IMG/VR virus record: IMGVR_UViG_3300036851_000374
Coordinates: 1 to 40,359 of that record
Direction: 5' to 3' (one strand)
Origin: a virus
Length of the DNA stretch: 40,359 bases
The notes below the pieces were generated by a model. It did not search any database. It worked only from the letters and a program-made list of their open reading frames with translations, and was not told where the DNA came from. Shown one piece after another: positions 1-7,273 of the stretch. The stretch's first letter is position 1. The number at the start of each line of letters is the position of its first letter. The position numbers and the translations under genes are program-made.

Positions 1-90
1 AGCCATTGCGCAAAACAGGCATTGCCGCCTGGAGTAAAAGTGTTGGTCCTCGATATCGGTTTAAAGGCCAACTTAATCCAGCATTTATAA
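1..90 (+). CDS. 3' end of an upstream head-tail connector-region gene (partial)
   Basis: An open frame runs from base 1 to a TAA at 88-90 and gives the last 29 residues of a protein whose start lies outside the window. The stop shares its last A with the ATG of the next gene (TAATG), the usual coupling in this module. In lambda/HK97-type genomes the gene before the gp10-like one is usually a head-closure or head-tail joining protein, so that is the likely identity, but the fragment is too short to recognise. Confidence 0.5.
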   Translation, partial: SHCAKQALPPGVKVLVLDIGLKANLIQHL

Positions 91-632
91 TGATCGAGAT
101 CCGCCACAATCTCCCTGAGTTCAAGGCGCAATTGGCCGCATTCGGTCAGGATTTTGAGAAACGCACTGTGCGCGCTGCCGCGAATGCTGCGGCACAAGTA
201 TTCAAGAAACTGGCCGTCTCGAATGTCAGGCAACGCACGAAGGGAACCGGTTTGTTGGCGCGCTCAATGTACGTCAAGCGTTCGCGCCGCGGCTCAACGC
301 GAGGTCAAGAGCATTACATCGTCGGCTTCAGGCAAGGTAAGGCCGCCAGAGCAGTGAAGCGTAAAGGTGGCGCAGTCAATCTCGATGCGTTCTATGGCCG
401 CTTTCTTGAATATGACTGGATTCCCCGCGGGCGAGGCAAAGGCTTCCGTGGCGGAAGACGCTCGCGCGCGCTACAGCGTGAACGTGCTCTCTCCTCTGGT
501 GCACAAAAGATCACGAAATACCGATTTCTCGCGCCAGCCTTCACGCAAGGCAAGGATGCTGCGCTCAAAGCATTCTTCGCAAAGATCGAACAGCGCATCG
601 CCAAAGAAAACGCCAAGCGAAGCATAAGATGA
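90..632 (+). CDS. HK97 gp10-like tail completion protein
   Basis: A 180-residue basic protein resembling the HK97 gp10 family, which acts at the head-tail or tail-completion interface of siphoviruses. It opens with MIEIRHNLPEFKAQL and has an amphipathic helix followed by an Arg/Lys/Gly-rich middle, typical of the family. A TTG at base 6 is in frame, but ATG 90 is preferred because it overlaps the stop of the upstream gene (TAATG). Its own stop overlaps the next start (ATGA at 629). The position directly before the tail terminator supports the assignment. Confidence 0.75.
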   Translation: MIEIRHNLPEFKAQLAAFGQDFEKRTVRAAANAAAQVFKKLAVSNVRQRTKGTGLLARSMYVKRSRRGSTRGQEHYIVGFRQGKAARAVKRKGGAVNLDAFYGRFLEYDWIPRGRGKGFRGGRRSRALQRERALSSGAQKITKYRFLAPAFTQGKDAALKAFFAKIEQRIAKENAKRSIR

Positions 633-997
633 ACGCGGAGACCCAGATTTACGATGCGTTGAGGTTACACGCAGGGATCACTGCGATCGTGGGCACTGGT
701 GCCGCAGCGCGTATTCATCCTGATTTCCTCGCGCAAGAGATCATTCTACCGGCGATTGTCTATCAACGCGCCGGGACCGAATACGTGACGACGATCCACA
801 CGAACGCAGTGCTTGCGGCTCGCGTTGCGCTTGAGGTGTGGTGTCTTCACAAAACGCGCAAGGACGCTGAAACGCTCGCTGATTTGGTAGAGGCTGCAAT
901 CATTTCAACGGAACTACGACCAGTCGGACGCCGCCCGGAGTTCGATCCTGAAACGGAAACTTTCTCCGCCGTAATCGCATTGGAAACTTGGCAATAA
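629..997 (+). CDS. Tail terminator / completion protein (DUF3168 family)
   Basis: A 122-residue protein with the pattern of the DUF3168 / lambda gpU-like tail terminator family: a short N-terminal helix (IYDALRLHAGITAIVG), then 'RIHPDFLAQEIILPAIVYQRAGT' split by strands, a central beta segment, and the end 'FSAVIALETWQ'. Such proteins form a hexameric ring that ends tail-tube polymerisation and docks to the head. It is the last gene before an intrinsic terminator, so the tube gene behind it may be controlled separately. Confidence 0.8.
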   Translation: MNAETQIYDALRLHAGITAIVGTGAAARIHPDFLAQEIILPAIVYQRAGTEYVTTIHTNAVLAARVALEVWCLHKTRKDAETLADLVEAAIISTELRPVGRRPEFDPETETFSAVIALETWQ

Positions 998-1021
998 CAA
1001 TCTGATTTTTGCATCTGCATG

Positions 1022-1049
1022 AAAGCCGCCGAAATGGCGGCTTTTTTTA
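1022..1049 (+). terminator. Rho-independent terminator before the tail tube gene
   Basis: The inverted repeat AAAGCCGCC (1022-1030) / GGCGGCTTT (1036-1044) has a 5-base loop and its 3' arm runs into a T-tract (1042-1048). It lies between the tail terminator gene and the major tail protein. It could lower read-through from the head genes, or protect the 5' end of a processed tail mRNA. Confidence 0.85.
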
Positions 1050-1067
1050 TTTCTAAGGAGCTCTCAC

Positions 1068-1706
1068 ATGGCAATCAACAAATGGAGTGGCGTCGCTGTC
1101 GCAATTCAATCGGCGCTAGCCGCGGCCGACACGATTACAGGCATCACCAAGGCGAATCCCGGCGTCGCCACTGCGACAAGCCATGGTTTTGCCAATGGCG
1201 ACTATGTGAAGCTCACGGTGCAAGGAATGCATCAGCTTGATGGCCGCGTCTTTCGGGTTGCTGGCGTGACGACGAATACGTTCGAGCTTGAAGGTGAAAA
1301 CACCACGAGCTATGACACTTTCGTAAGTGGTACTGCTGAAGCGATCACGTTTGGCACAACGATGTCCACCGCAAGAGGCGTCACCTCATCCGGCGGCGAT
1401 TTCAATTTCATCGACACCTCGACCATTCACGACAATATTCAAAAACAGATCCCAGGCCAAGCGAATGCGCTGTCGTTCACCTTCGAGAATCTGTGGGATC
1501 CGAGCGATGCGGCGCAGACCGCATTAAAGGCGGCTTCTGACGTTCAAGGGGAGCGCGCAATCAGAATCACCTTCGCTACCGGCAACAAGATCGTTTTCAA
1601 CGGATTCGTCGGAGCAACCTTGTCGCCTGGCGGTACCGCGCAAGACGTGGTCACCACTTCAATTGTTATCACGGCCAAGGGTCGATTGACCGTCTATCAA
1701 ACCTAA
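1068..1706 (+). CDS. Major tail tube protein
   Basis: A 212-residue protein placed between the tail terminator and the G/GT chaperone, the canonical slot of the tail tube protein (lambda gpV-like). The sequence is rich in beta strand, Gly and Thr, with an N-terminal segment (GITKANPGVATATSHGFANG) that looks like a small inserted beta domain and a C-terminal strand pair (VVTTSIVITAKGRLTVYQT). A strong Shine-Dalgarno AAGGAG (1055-1060) sits 7 bases before the ATG, as expected for one of the most abundant virion proteins. Confidence 0.8.
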   Translation: MAINKWSGVAVAIQSALAAADTITGITKANPGVATATSHGFANGDYVKLTVQGMHQLDGRVFRVAGVTTNTFELEGENTTSYDTFVSGTAEAITFGTTMSTARGVTSSGGDFNFIDTSTIHDNIQKQIPGQANALSFTFENLWDPSDAAQTALKAASDVQGERAIRITFATGNKIVFNGFVGATLSPGGTAQDVVTTSIVITAKGRLTVYQT

Positions 1707-1711
1707 ACCAT

Positions 1712-2041
1712 ATGGCAATTAAAAAATCACAGATCACCGCACCAACGCTTCCAGAAGAAACTGTGGACGTGCAGGAGCTCGGCGGCGAAATCATCGTGCG
1801 CGGATTATTGCTCAAGGACAAGCTATCGCTTTCTCTCAGGGACGATTATGGCCGCGTGGCGGCAATGCTCGCGGTATGCGTAGTTGATGCAGAACGCCAA
1901 CCAATCTTCACCGAAGAGCAGTGGGAAGCATACGGCGCGCAGCATTTCAGCTCTGCCATGAATCTTTGGGACATCGCGCAGCGCTTGTCAGGTATGAACT
2001 TGGAAGGCGCAAAAAAAAAGTTGACGGCAGTGCCGAGCTGA
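1712..2041 (+). CDS. Tail assembly chaperone, G-like product
   Basis: A 109-residue protein read in the zero frame, the counterpart of lambda gpG. It is followed by an overlapping -1 frame that has no start codon of its own and encodes the T domain. Tail chaperones of this type coat the tape measure and recruit tube subunits. The zero-frame product ends six codons after the slippery site (KKKLTAVPS, stop 2039-2041), so most ribosomes would make this short form. Confidence 0.75.
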   Translation: MAIKKSQITAPTLPEETVDVQELGGEIIVRGLLLKDKLSLSLRDDYGRVAAMLAVCVVDAERQPIFTEEQWEAYGAQHFSSAMNLWDIAQRLSGMNLEGAKKKLTAVPS

Positions 2042-2340
2042 AAATCGCCATGCTGCTCGCCTTGCAGCTTGGACGAACGCTCGAAGAACTCGGCAACAGC
2101 ATGAGCGCGGATGAGTTTGCGCTGTGGGTCGCGCTTTACCAAACCGATCCGTGGGATCAAATGCGCGGTGATCTACGTGCCGCAATCATCGCGGCGACTA
2201 TTGCGAATCACGCTGGCCTTACCCGCAAGCCGGGGATTCCGCCATCAATGCCGTCCGATTTCATGCCGTATCTAAAGCGTGCAAATGATGAATCGGAAGT
2301 GGAAGCTGATCCAGTCGCGTATTTCAAACAGTTCTCATAA
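1712..2340 (+). CDS. Tail assembly chaperone, GT-like -1 frameshift product
   Basis: Slipping back one base at the A-run (2011-2019) joins the G frame to the frame ending at 2340 and gives about 209 residues. The added part contains an ALWVALYQTDPW...RGDLRAAIIAATIAN segment matching the lambda gpT / DUF4035 pattern, whose usual form is a tryptophan-containing helix followed by RGD..AA.IA. No usable start or ribosome binding site precedes the T part, and the tape measure gene follows 6 bases after its stop. Both facts support expression only by frameshifting. Confidence 0.8.
2014..2020 (+). promoter_or_regulatory. Slippery heptamer A AAA AAG for -1 frameshifting
   Basis: In the G frame the codons read GCA AAA AAA AAG, so bases 2014-2020 form the canonical A-AAA-AAG heptamer inside a run of nine A. 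After slippage the next codon is GTT at 2020-2022 and the T frame stays open to 2340. This is the conserved lambda-type G/GT recoding arrangement. Confidence 0.85.
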
Positions 2341-2346
2341 AAACCA

Positions 2347-4485
2347 ATGCCTGACCTTTTCATAGACATACGGGCGCGTTTCGCCCAATTTCAGGATTCG
2401 CTCAACAGAATCGAACGCAATACGGCGACGAGCGTCCAGCGCATGCGCACCTCTTTCGCAGCGCTCGGAAGAGTTATCGGCGCAGTCGGCGTAACTGTCG
2501 GCACAGCAGCCTTTGCCGGTATCGTTAAGCAAAGCATTCAGGCAGCAGCCGCGCTCGATGATCTTTCCGAAATCACCGGCAGCTCAGTCGAAAACTTAAG
2601 CAAGCTCGACCAAGTCGCACGGATTTCCGGCATCGGCATTGAGACCGTCGAACTTGGACTCGTGCGGCTCACCAAGGCGCTCGCTGGCGCTGACGATGAG
2701 AGCAAGGGTGCGGCGAAAGCGCTTGCTGGCATAGGACTATCAGCCGCAGAGTTGCGCACGCTAGACCCGGCGGACGCGCTACAGAAAATCGCCAAGGCGC
2801 TTGCCAGATATGCAGACGATCAAGGCAAGGTGAACTTCGCGCAGCAAGTTTTCAAGAAAGGCGGCGAGCAGCTTTTGCCGCTCTTGAAAGACATGGCGAC
2901 GGTCGGCAATGTACATGCGCGTGTCACTGGCGAACAAGCAGCACAAGCGGAGCAGCTTCAGAAACAAATCGCGCGGCTCAAAGTGGAATTCGGTGGTGCC
3001 GCGCAAGCGATTGCGCTCAATTTCATTGCGCCGTTGACCCGCTTTTTTACGTTATTGTCCGAAGGCATACGCCTGTTTCGCGAATTTCGTCGCGAGGCGG
3101 CCGAGTTAGCAACATTTGATAAATTCGGACTCTTCTTCGAGAAACGCGAAGAACTTCTGAAATTCAGGCAACAACAGCAGGCGCTTGCGCTCACAGAAGG
3201 ACTAGGTGGTGGGCGACTTGACCCGCGAGACCTGGGCCCACCGGCTGCACTTGAAAAGCTACCTTTTGAGGTCGGCGGCGAGGACGCTGCGAATAAAGCG
3301 AAGAAAGCCGCAGACGCAATTAAGTCTTTCGTGGATTCCTTAAAAAAGGAACGCGATACGCTCGGTTTGACAAGCGTTCAACTCAAACTCTATGAAGCCA
3401 GCAAGCTTGGCATAAAGGGTGCGGCACTCGATAACGTGCGAGCTCTGGCGCAAGAGATTGAAGGCTTCAATCAGGAAGCGGAAGCGTTAAAACGCCGCAA
3501 CGCCGAAGCAGATGAAGCGTTCAAGGTTGATGAGGAAGAACTTCAAACGCGGGAAAATACTATCCGCGGTGTTCGCGAGCGGCTTGATCAATACGATACC
3601 GAAACCTCGCTCATTGGCAAATCTAATCAAGCGCGGGAAATCGCCATTGGTTTTCTTGAGCTTGAGCGCTCAGCCGTCGATAAGGATTCTGAAGCCTATA
3701 AAGTTCTCGGCGAGCGAATTGAAAATGTTGCGAAACGGCGCTCGGCGAAGGAATTTGTTGAAGGTACACGGACAGAGGCCGATAAAATCACCGCTCAACT
3801 TCAAGAGGCTCGCAAATTATTTGATGAAGGTTTTTTCGGCAAAGGGGCAGAAGGTTTTGAAAAATTCGCCGCAGTCGAATTCGATTTAGAAGATAAATTA
3901 CGCGCGATCGGCGAAACGGCAAAAGAAGTAAAAGATCCATTCGAGGATTTGAAGCGCTCGATTGAGGGCTTCGGCCGCGATACCTCGAAGGTCTTCGTTG
4001 ATCTTCTCTTCACCGGCAAGGCCAGCTTCCGCGATCTCATTCAAAGCATGATCCGCGAGCTCGCCGAGCTTGCTGTCTACAAAGCGATATTCGAGCCACT
4101 ATTCGCAAGTTTCGGCGGATTCGTCACTAAGGCGATTGTCCCGCACATCGGCGGCATTGTAGGTTTTGACAGTTTGCCGTCAAGGCACGTCAACGCCTTG
4201 GCGTTCGCTCGTGCACCACGTCTGCATTCCGGTTTCTTGCCAAACGAGTTCCCGGCGATTTTGCAGAAGGGTGAGCGTGTTTTCACGAAACGGCAAATGG
4301 AAAACCTGGCGCCAGCCAGCGGCGGCATGGTTGTCAATAATTCGATCACGGTGACGCCAGGAGGCGCCGCAGTTACCAGTTCATCTCAGGGCAACGAAAT
4401 GGCACGCAGTCTGCAAGCCGTGCTCAACGATTGGGCGCAGCGAGAATCGCGCCCTGGCGGCTTTTTCGCCTCGCGCAATACCTGA
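2347..4485 (+). CDS. Tail tape measure protein
   Basis: A 712-residue, largely helical protein following the GT chaperone. A predicted membrane-like helix near residues 34-58 (GRVIGAVGVTVGTAAFAGIV) is followed by a long coiled coil. The C-terminal part (about 545-590, DLLFTGKASFRDLIQSMIRELAELAVYKAIFEPLF) matches the lambda tape-measure C-terminal domain. Using the usual 0.15 nm per residue, the length predicts a tail of roughly 105 nm. The C-terminus ends with a Gly-rich FAS.G segment and a NNSITVTP motif common in these proteins. Confidence 0.88.
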   Translation: MPDLFIDIRARFAQFQDSLNRIERNTATSVQRMRTSFAALGRVIGAVGVTVGTAAFAGIVKQSIQAAAALDDLSEITGSSVENLSKLDQVARISGIGIETVELGLVRLTKALAGADDESKGAAKALAGIGLSAAELRTLDPADALQKIAKALARYADDQGKVNFAQQVFKKGGEQLLPLLKDMATVGNVHARVTGEQAAQAEQLQKQIARLKVEFGGAAQAIALNFIAPLTRFFTLLSEGIRLFREFRREAAELATFDKFGLFFEKREELLKFRQQQQALALTEGLGGGRLDPRDLGPPAALEKLPFEVGGEDAANKAKKAADAIKSFVDSLKKERDTLGLTSVQLKLYEASKLGIKGAALDNVRALAQEIEGFNQEAEALKRRNAEADEAFKVDEEELQTRENTIRGVRERLDQYDTETSLIGKSNQAREIAIGFLELERSAVDKDSEAYKVLGERIENVAKRRSAKEFVEGTRTEADKITAQLQEARKLFDEGFFGKGAEGFEKFAAVEFDLEDKLRAIGETAKEVKDPFEDLKRSIEGFGRDTSKVFVDLLFTGKASFRDLIQSMIRELAELAVYKAIFEPLFASFGGFVTKAIVPHIGGIVGFDSLPSRHVNALAFARAPRLHSGFLPNEFPAILQKGERVFTKRQMENLAPASGGMVVNNSITVTPGGAAVTSSSQGNEMARSLQAVLNDWAQRESRPGGFFASRNT

Positions 4486-4551
4486 CCACTCACCAGCGGA
4501 TTTAAAACGCGCCAGATGCGTTTACATGCATTACATGGGGTTTTCCACTAG
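4486..4551 (+). other. Short non-coding gap with a small hairpin
   Basis: The largest gap inside the tail-tip operon. It holds the inverted repeat AAACGC (4505-4510) / GCGTTT (4518-4523) with a 7-base loop and no T-run, so it is probably not a terminator. It may be an mRNA processing or attenuation site. Confidence 0.35.
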
Positions 4552-4890
4552 ATGGCCGAATTCACTTGGGCGGTAACGAAGGGCACGCAGCTTTCAATGC
4601 AGCCGCGCGTCCTCGAGGCACGCTTCGGCGACGGCTACAGCCAACGCACGGCGGATGGTATCAATACCAATCCGCAGGTCTGGAGCATTGTCATCGATAA
4701 CCGCGAGAAGGCCGAGGGTGACGCCATACAAGCATTTATCGAGGCTCGCGCCGGACATGAATCGTTTGATTGGACGCCGCCAGATAGAGCGATGGCCAAA
4801 TTCATTTGCAAGCAGTGGTCGCGCGCCTATCCGATCATGGAAGAGGTCAGCAGTTTCAATCTCACCTTCGAACAAGTCTTCGAAAGCTGA
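4552..4890 (+). CDS. Minor tail protein M (tail tip)
   Basis: A 112-residue protein of the lambda gpM family (phage minor tail). Typical features are the N-terminal FTWAVTKGTQLSMQPRVLEARFGDGYSQR, with the family's FGDGYSQR motif, a central W...F..ARAGHESFDWTPP loop, and the C-terminal SFNLTFEQVFE strand. gpM is needed at the tail tip while the tape-measure initiator complex is built. The order M, small gene, L, K, I, J supports it. Confidence 0.88.
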   Translation: MAEFTWAVTKGTQLSMQPRVLEARFGDGYSQRTADGINTNPQVWSIVIDNREKAEGDAIQAFIEARAGHESFDWTPPDRAMAKFICKQWSRAYPIMEEVSSFNLTFEQVFES

Positions 4891-4898
4891 GAATAAAT

Positions 4899-5099
4899 AT
4901 GTTGCGTTACCACTACCACTATAAATATCCGTGGTTTGAAGCCATAGCAGCGGAGTTCTGGTGGCGCATTGAGCATCTACCGTTTGGTCATGATGGCCAA
5001 ATATTTGGTCCGCTTACAAGATTGGGTTATCGCCAGCGCAAGGCTTGGGAGCGGCGAGGGTGTGCGCGAAAGACTGTTAATTCCGAATCCAGTTCATGA
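4899..5099 (+). CDS. Small hypothetical protein between M and L
   Basis: A 66-residue aromatic- and basic-rich protein starting MLRYHYHYKYPWFEAIAAEF. ATG 4899 is chosen because upstream in-frame starts lie inside the M gene, and the stop overlaps the L start by ATGA (5096). I do not recognise a family. Its close packing inside the tail-tip operon suggests an accessory assembly or regulatory role. There is no transmembrane helix or obvious metal site. Confidence 0.6.
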   Translation: MLRYHYHYKYPWFEAIAAEFWWRIEHLPFGHDGQIFGPLTRLGYRQRKAWERRGCARKTVNSESSS

Positions 5100-5794
5100 C
5101 CATTTCGCAGGACATTCTCAAGGCCAACGCCGATAAGTTGGTGCAACTATTCGAGCTCGATCTCAATGAAATTGGGGTTGCTCAAGTGTATCGGTTCCAC
5201 GCTGGCGAAAATGAGTTGCTTGAGAACGTCATTTGGCGCGGGTTGACCTATTTGCCTCGGCCGATCGAGGCATCCGGCTTTGAATTTTCCGGCAAAGGGC
5301 AGATTCCGAGACCGACGCTTCTGGTAGCCGATATCGATGGCGCCGTGACCGGCTTGGTGAATTCCTATCAGGATTTGGTTGGCGCCAAGTTCATCCGCCG
5401 ACGGACGCACGTCAAATATCTGGATGCGGCGAATTTCACAGACGGCGCCAACGATACGGCCAATCCGAATGAGCGATATGCCGATGATATTTACTTTGTC
5501 GAGCGCAAGGTTGCGCACAACAAAATCCTAATCGAATTTGAGCTCTCGGCAGCCTTCGATGTGCACGGCGTCAAGCTGCCAAGTCGAAGGATTACCCAAA
5601 TGTGTCCGTGGCTCTATAAGGGGCCCGAATGCGGCTATATTCCAGGGCTGATGTTTACGATAACAGGACAACCGACAAGCGATCCCCTAAAAGATGCTTG
5701 TTCAAAGCATCTTGATAATGGTTGCAGTGTCCGCTTTGGAATTACCAATCCGCTGCCTTTCGGGGGCTTTCCAGGAGTGGGGTTATTTAGATGA
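5096..5794 (+). CDS. Minor tail protein L (iron-sulfur tail-tip protein)
   Basis: A 232-residue protein of the lambda gpL family. The N-terminal domain carries the family's L..LF.LD...G pattern and the segment 'GKGQIPRPTLLVADIDG'. Four C-terminal cysteines, C170, C179, C202 and C210, have almost the spacing of the four cysteines that hold the [4Fe-4S] cluster in lambda gpL, so the cluster is probably kept. gpL joins gpJ in the tail-tip complex. It starts by ATGA overlap with the preceding small gene and ends by ATGA overlap with the next. Confidence 0.88.
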   Translation: MTISQDILKANADKLVQLFELDLNEIGVAQVYRFHAGENELLENVIWRGLTYLPRPIEASGFEFSGKGQIPRPTLLVADIDGAVTGLVNSYQDLVGAKFIRRRTHVKYLDAANFTDGANDTANPNERYADDIYFVERKVAHNKILIEFELSAAFDVHGVKLPSRRITQMCPWLYKGPECGYIPGLMFTITGQPTSDPLKDACSKHLDNGCSVRFGITNPLPFGGFPGVGLFR

Positions 5795-6000
5795 AATCAA
5801 TTCGTTGTTTATTCGGATTTCATGATCACCGACTTGTTGGGGGTGGTACGTTTTGGGGTACATATCAGGTCTCTTCCTGCATAAGATGTGCGCCAGTGGT
5901 ATCTATTAAGTCCATTCCTGCACCGGTTGTTAAGTGCATCATCCGAAAGAATACGGTCATCAATAACAAAGGCCGTGGAATGTGGTGGGCGGTTGAATGA
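5791..6000 (+). CDS. Small cysteine-containing hypothetical protein between L and K
   Basis: A 69-residue protein (MKSIRCLFGFHDHRLVGGG...) with four cysteines, Cys6, Cys30, Cys33 and Cys49, including the Cys-x2-Cys pair CIRC, and the FHDH motif. These could form a small zinc or iron-sulfur knuckle. It overlaps L and K by ATGA on both sides and is therefore translated with them. No family recognised. An accessory role to the Fe-S protein L is possible but is only inference from position and cysteines. Confidence 0.55.
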   Translation: MKSIRCLFGFHDHRLVGGGTFWGTYQVSSCIRCAPVVSIKSIPAPVVKCIIRKNTVINNKGRGMWWAVE

Positions 6001-6683
6001 ACGACACGCACTTGCAGGCGATTCTCGCGCACGCCGCAGAGGTCTCTCCAGCAGAATGTTGCGGGCTGATCGCAAAGGGCGAGTATTACCGCTGTACGAA
6101 CTTGGCCGGCGGCCAAGCGCATTTCGTAATTGGTCCCGAGGAGATTGACCGATTCAACGGCAGCATTGAGGCGGTTGTGCATTCGCATCCCAATGCTTCG
6201 CCCGAGCCAAATATGGGCGATCGAGTTGGCTGCGAGCGATCTGGTTTTCCATGGATTATCGTCTCGACGCCGCTCGGCACTTATCGAGAAATCAAACCGT
6301 GCGGCTATCGCGCGCCGCTCATCGGCCGGGAATTTTTCCACGGCTCGCTTGACTGTTACGGATTGCTCCGCGATATATTTTTCGAAAAATTAGATATCGA
6401 TTTACCTGATTTCTGGCGCGGTGATGAATGGTGGAACCGCGGGGAAAATCTTTTCGTTGATAATTTCGAGAAGGCTGGTTTTTCGCGAGTCAATGACCTT
6501 CAGCCTTTCGATGTGATTCTCATGCAATTGCGGGCACCAGTGCCGAATCATTGCGCGGTATATGAAGGCGATGGATTCATTATCCATCACGTCATGAATC
6601 GACTTTCGACTCGCGACATTCTGGGAGGCTTTTGGCAAAAAGTGAGTAGTAGTTATTATCTCCGCCATGAAAGCCGAATATGA
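5997..6683 (+). CDS. Tail tip assembly protein K (JAMM plus NlpC/P60 domains)
   Basis: A 228-residue lambda gpK-like protein. The N-terminal Mov34/JAMM domain shows Glu20 and the zinc ligands His62, His64 (HSHP) and Asp75; the Ser usually found three before the Asp is Asn72 here. The C-terminal NlpC/P60 domain shows the catalytic Cys120 (LDCYGL) and His185 (NHCAVY), with a further HH at 197-198. Such proteins act in tail-tip maturation and may clip peptidoglycan on entry. ATGA overlaps on both sides. Confidence 0.85.
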   Translation: MNDTHLQAILAHAAEVSPAECCGLIAKGEYYRCTNLAGGQAHFVIGPEEIDRFNGSIEAVVHSHPNASPEPNMGDRVGCERSGFPWIIVSTPLGTYREIKPCGYRAPLIGREFFHGSLDCYGLLRDIFFEKLDIDLPDFWRGDEWWNRGENLFVDNFEKAGFSRVNDLQPFDVILMQLRAPVPNHCAVYEGDGFIIHHVMNRLSTRDILGGFWQKVSSSYYLRHESRI

Positions 6684-7273
6684 CGCAGGTTCATCTGCAC
6701 GGACACTTGGCCGATGAGTTCGGCCATTTTTTTGACCTCGATGTGCATTCGCCAGCGGAAGCCGTGCGTGCTCTGTGTGCGAACTTCCAGGATTTCAGCG
6801 GCTATCTGATTCGGAACAACCTGCCCGGCTATTACGTTCGCGTAAGCGATGGCTATCGCGACGGCCCGCAAATAAGGAATCTCTCCGGCCGCGAGCCGAT
6901 CCATTTTATTCCGGTAGTTGCTGGTGGCGGTGACGGAAAGGGTTTGTTATCCATTGTCGCCGGTGTAGCGCTGATCGCGTTTTCTGGGCCGATAGCTGGC
7001 GCGTTTGGTAGTGCCGGTCTCACGGCAGTAACCGGAGCTAGAGTCGGGGCATTTGGTCTGGCGCTCTCCTTGGGTGGGGTGTCGCAACTTTTATTTAGGC
7101 CACCAAAGCCAGCAAAACCGAATGAGCGTCCCGAGAACAAACCCTCATTCATTTTCGACGGACCCGTCAACACGATTGCCGCCGGTCATCCGGTGCCGGT
7201 CGGCTATGGCGAGCTCATCGTCGGCTCTGCCGTCATCTCTGCCGGCATTATCACTGAGGATATACCGGCGTGA
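6680..7273 (+). CDS. Tail assembly protein I
   Basis: A 197-residue protein of the lambda gpI family. A ubiquitin-like N-terminal domain (residues 1-80, with HGHLADEFGHFFDLDVHSPAEA split by a turn) precedes a hydrophobic Gly/Ala-rich membrane-like stretch (about 88-132). The family ending follows (FDGPVNTIAAGHPVPVGYGELIVGS, about residues 154-180). gpI helps gpJ, gpK and gpL form the tail tip and is not found in the mature virion in lambda. The stop is overlapped by the GTG start of J. Confidence 0.87.
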   Translation: MTQVHLHGHLADEFGHFFDLDVHSPAEAVRALCANFQDFSGYLIRNNLPGYYVRVSDGYRDGPQIRNLSGREPIHFIPVVAGGGDGKGLLSIVAGVALIAFSGPIAGAFGSAGLTAVTGARVGAFGLALSLGGVSQLLFRPPKPAKPNERPENKPSFIFDGPVNTIAAGHPVPVGYGELIVGSAVISAGIITEDIPA

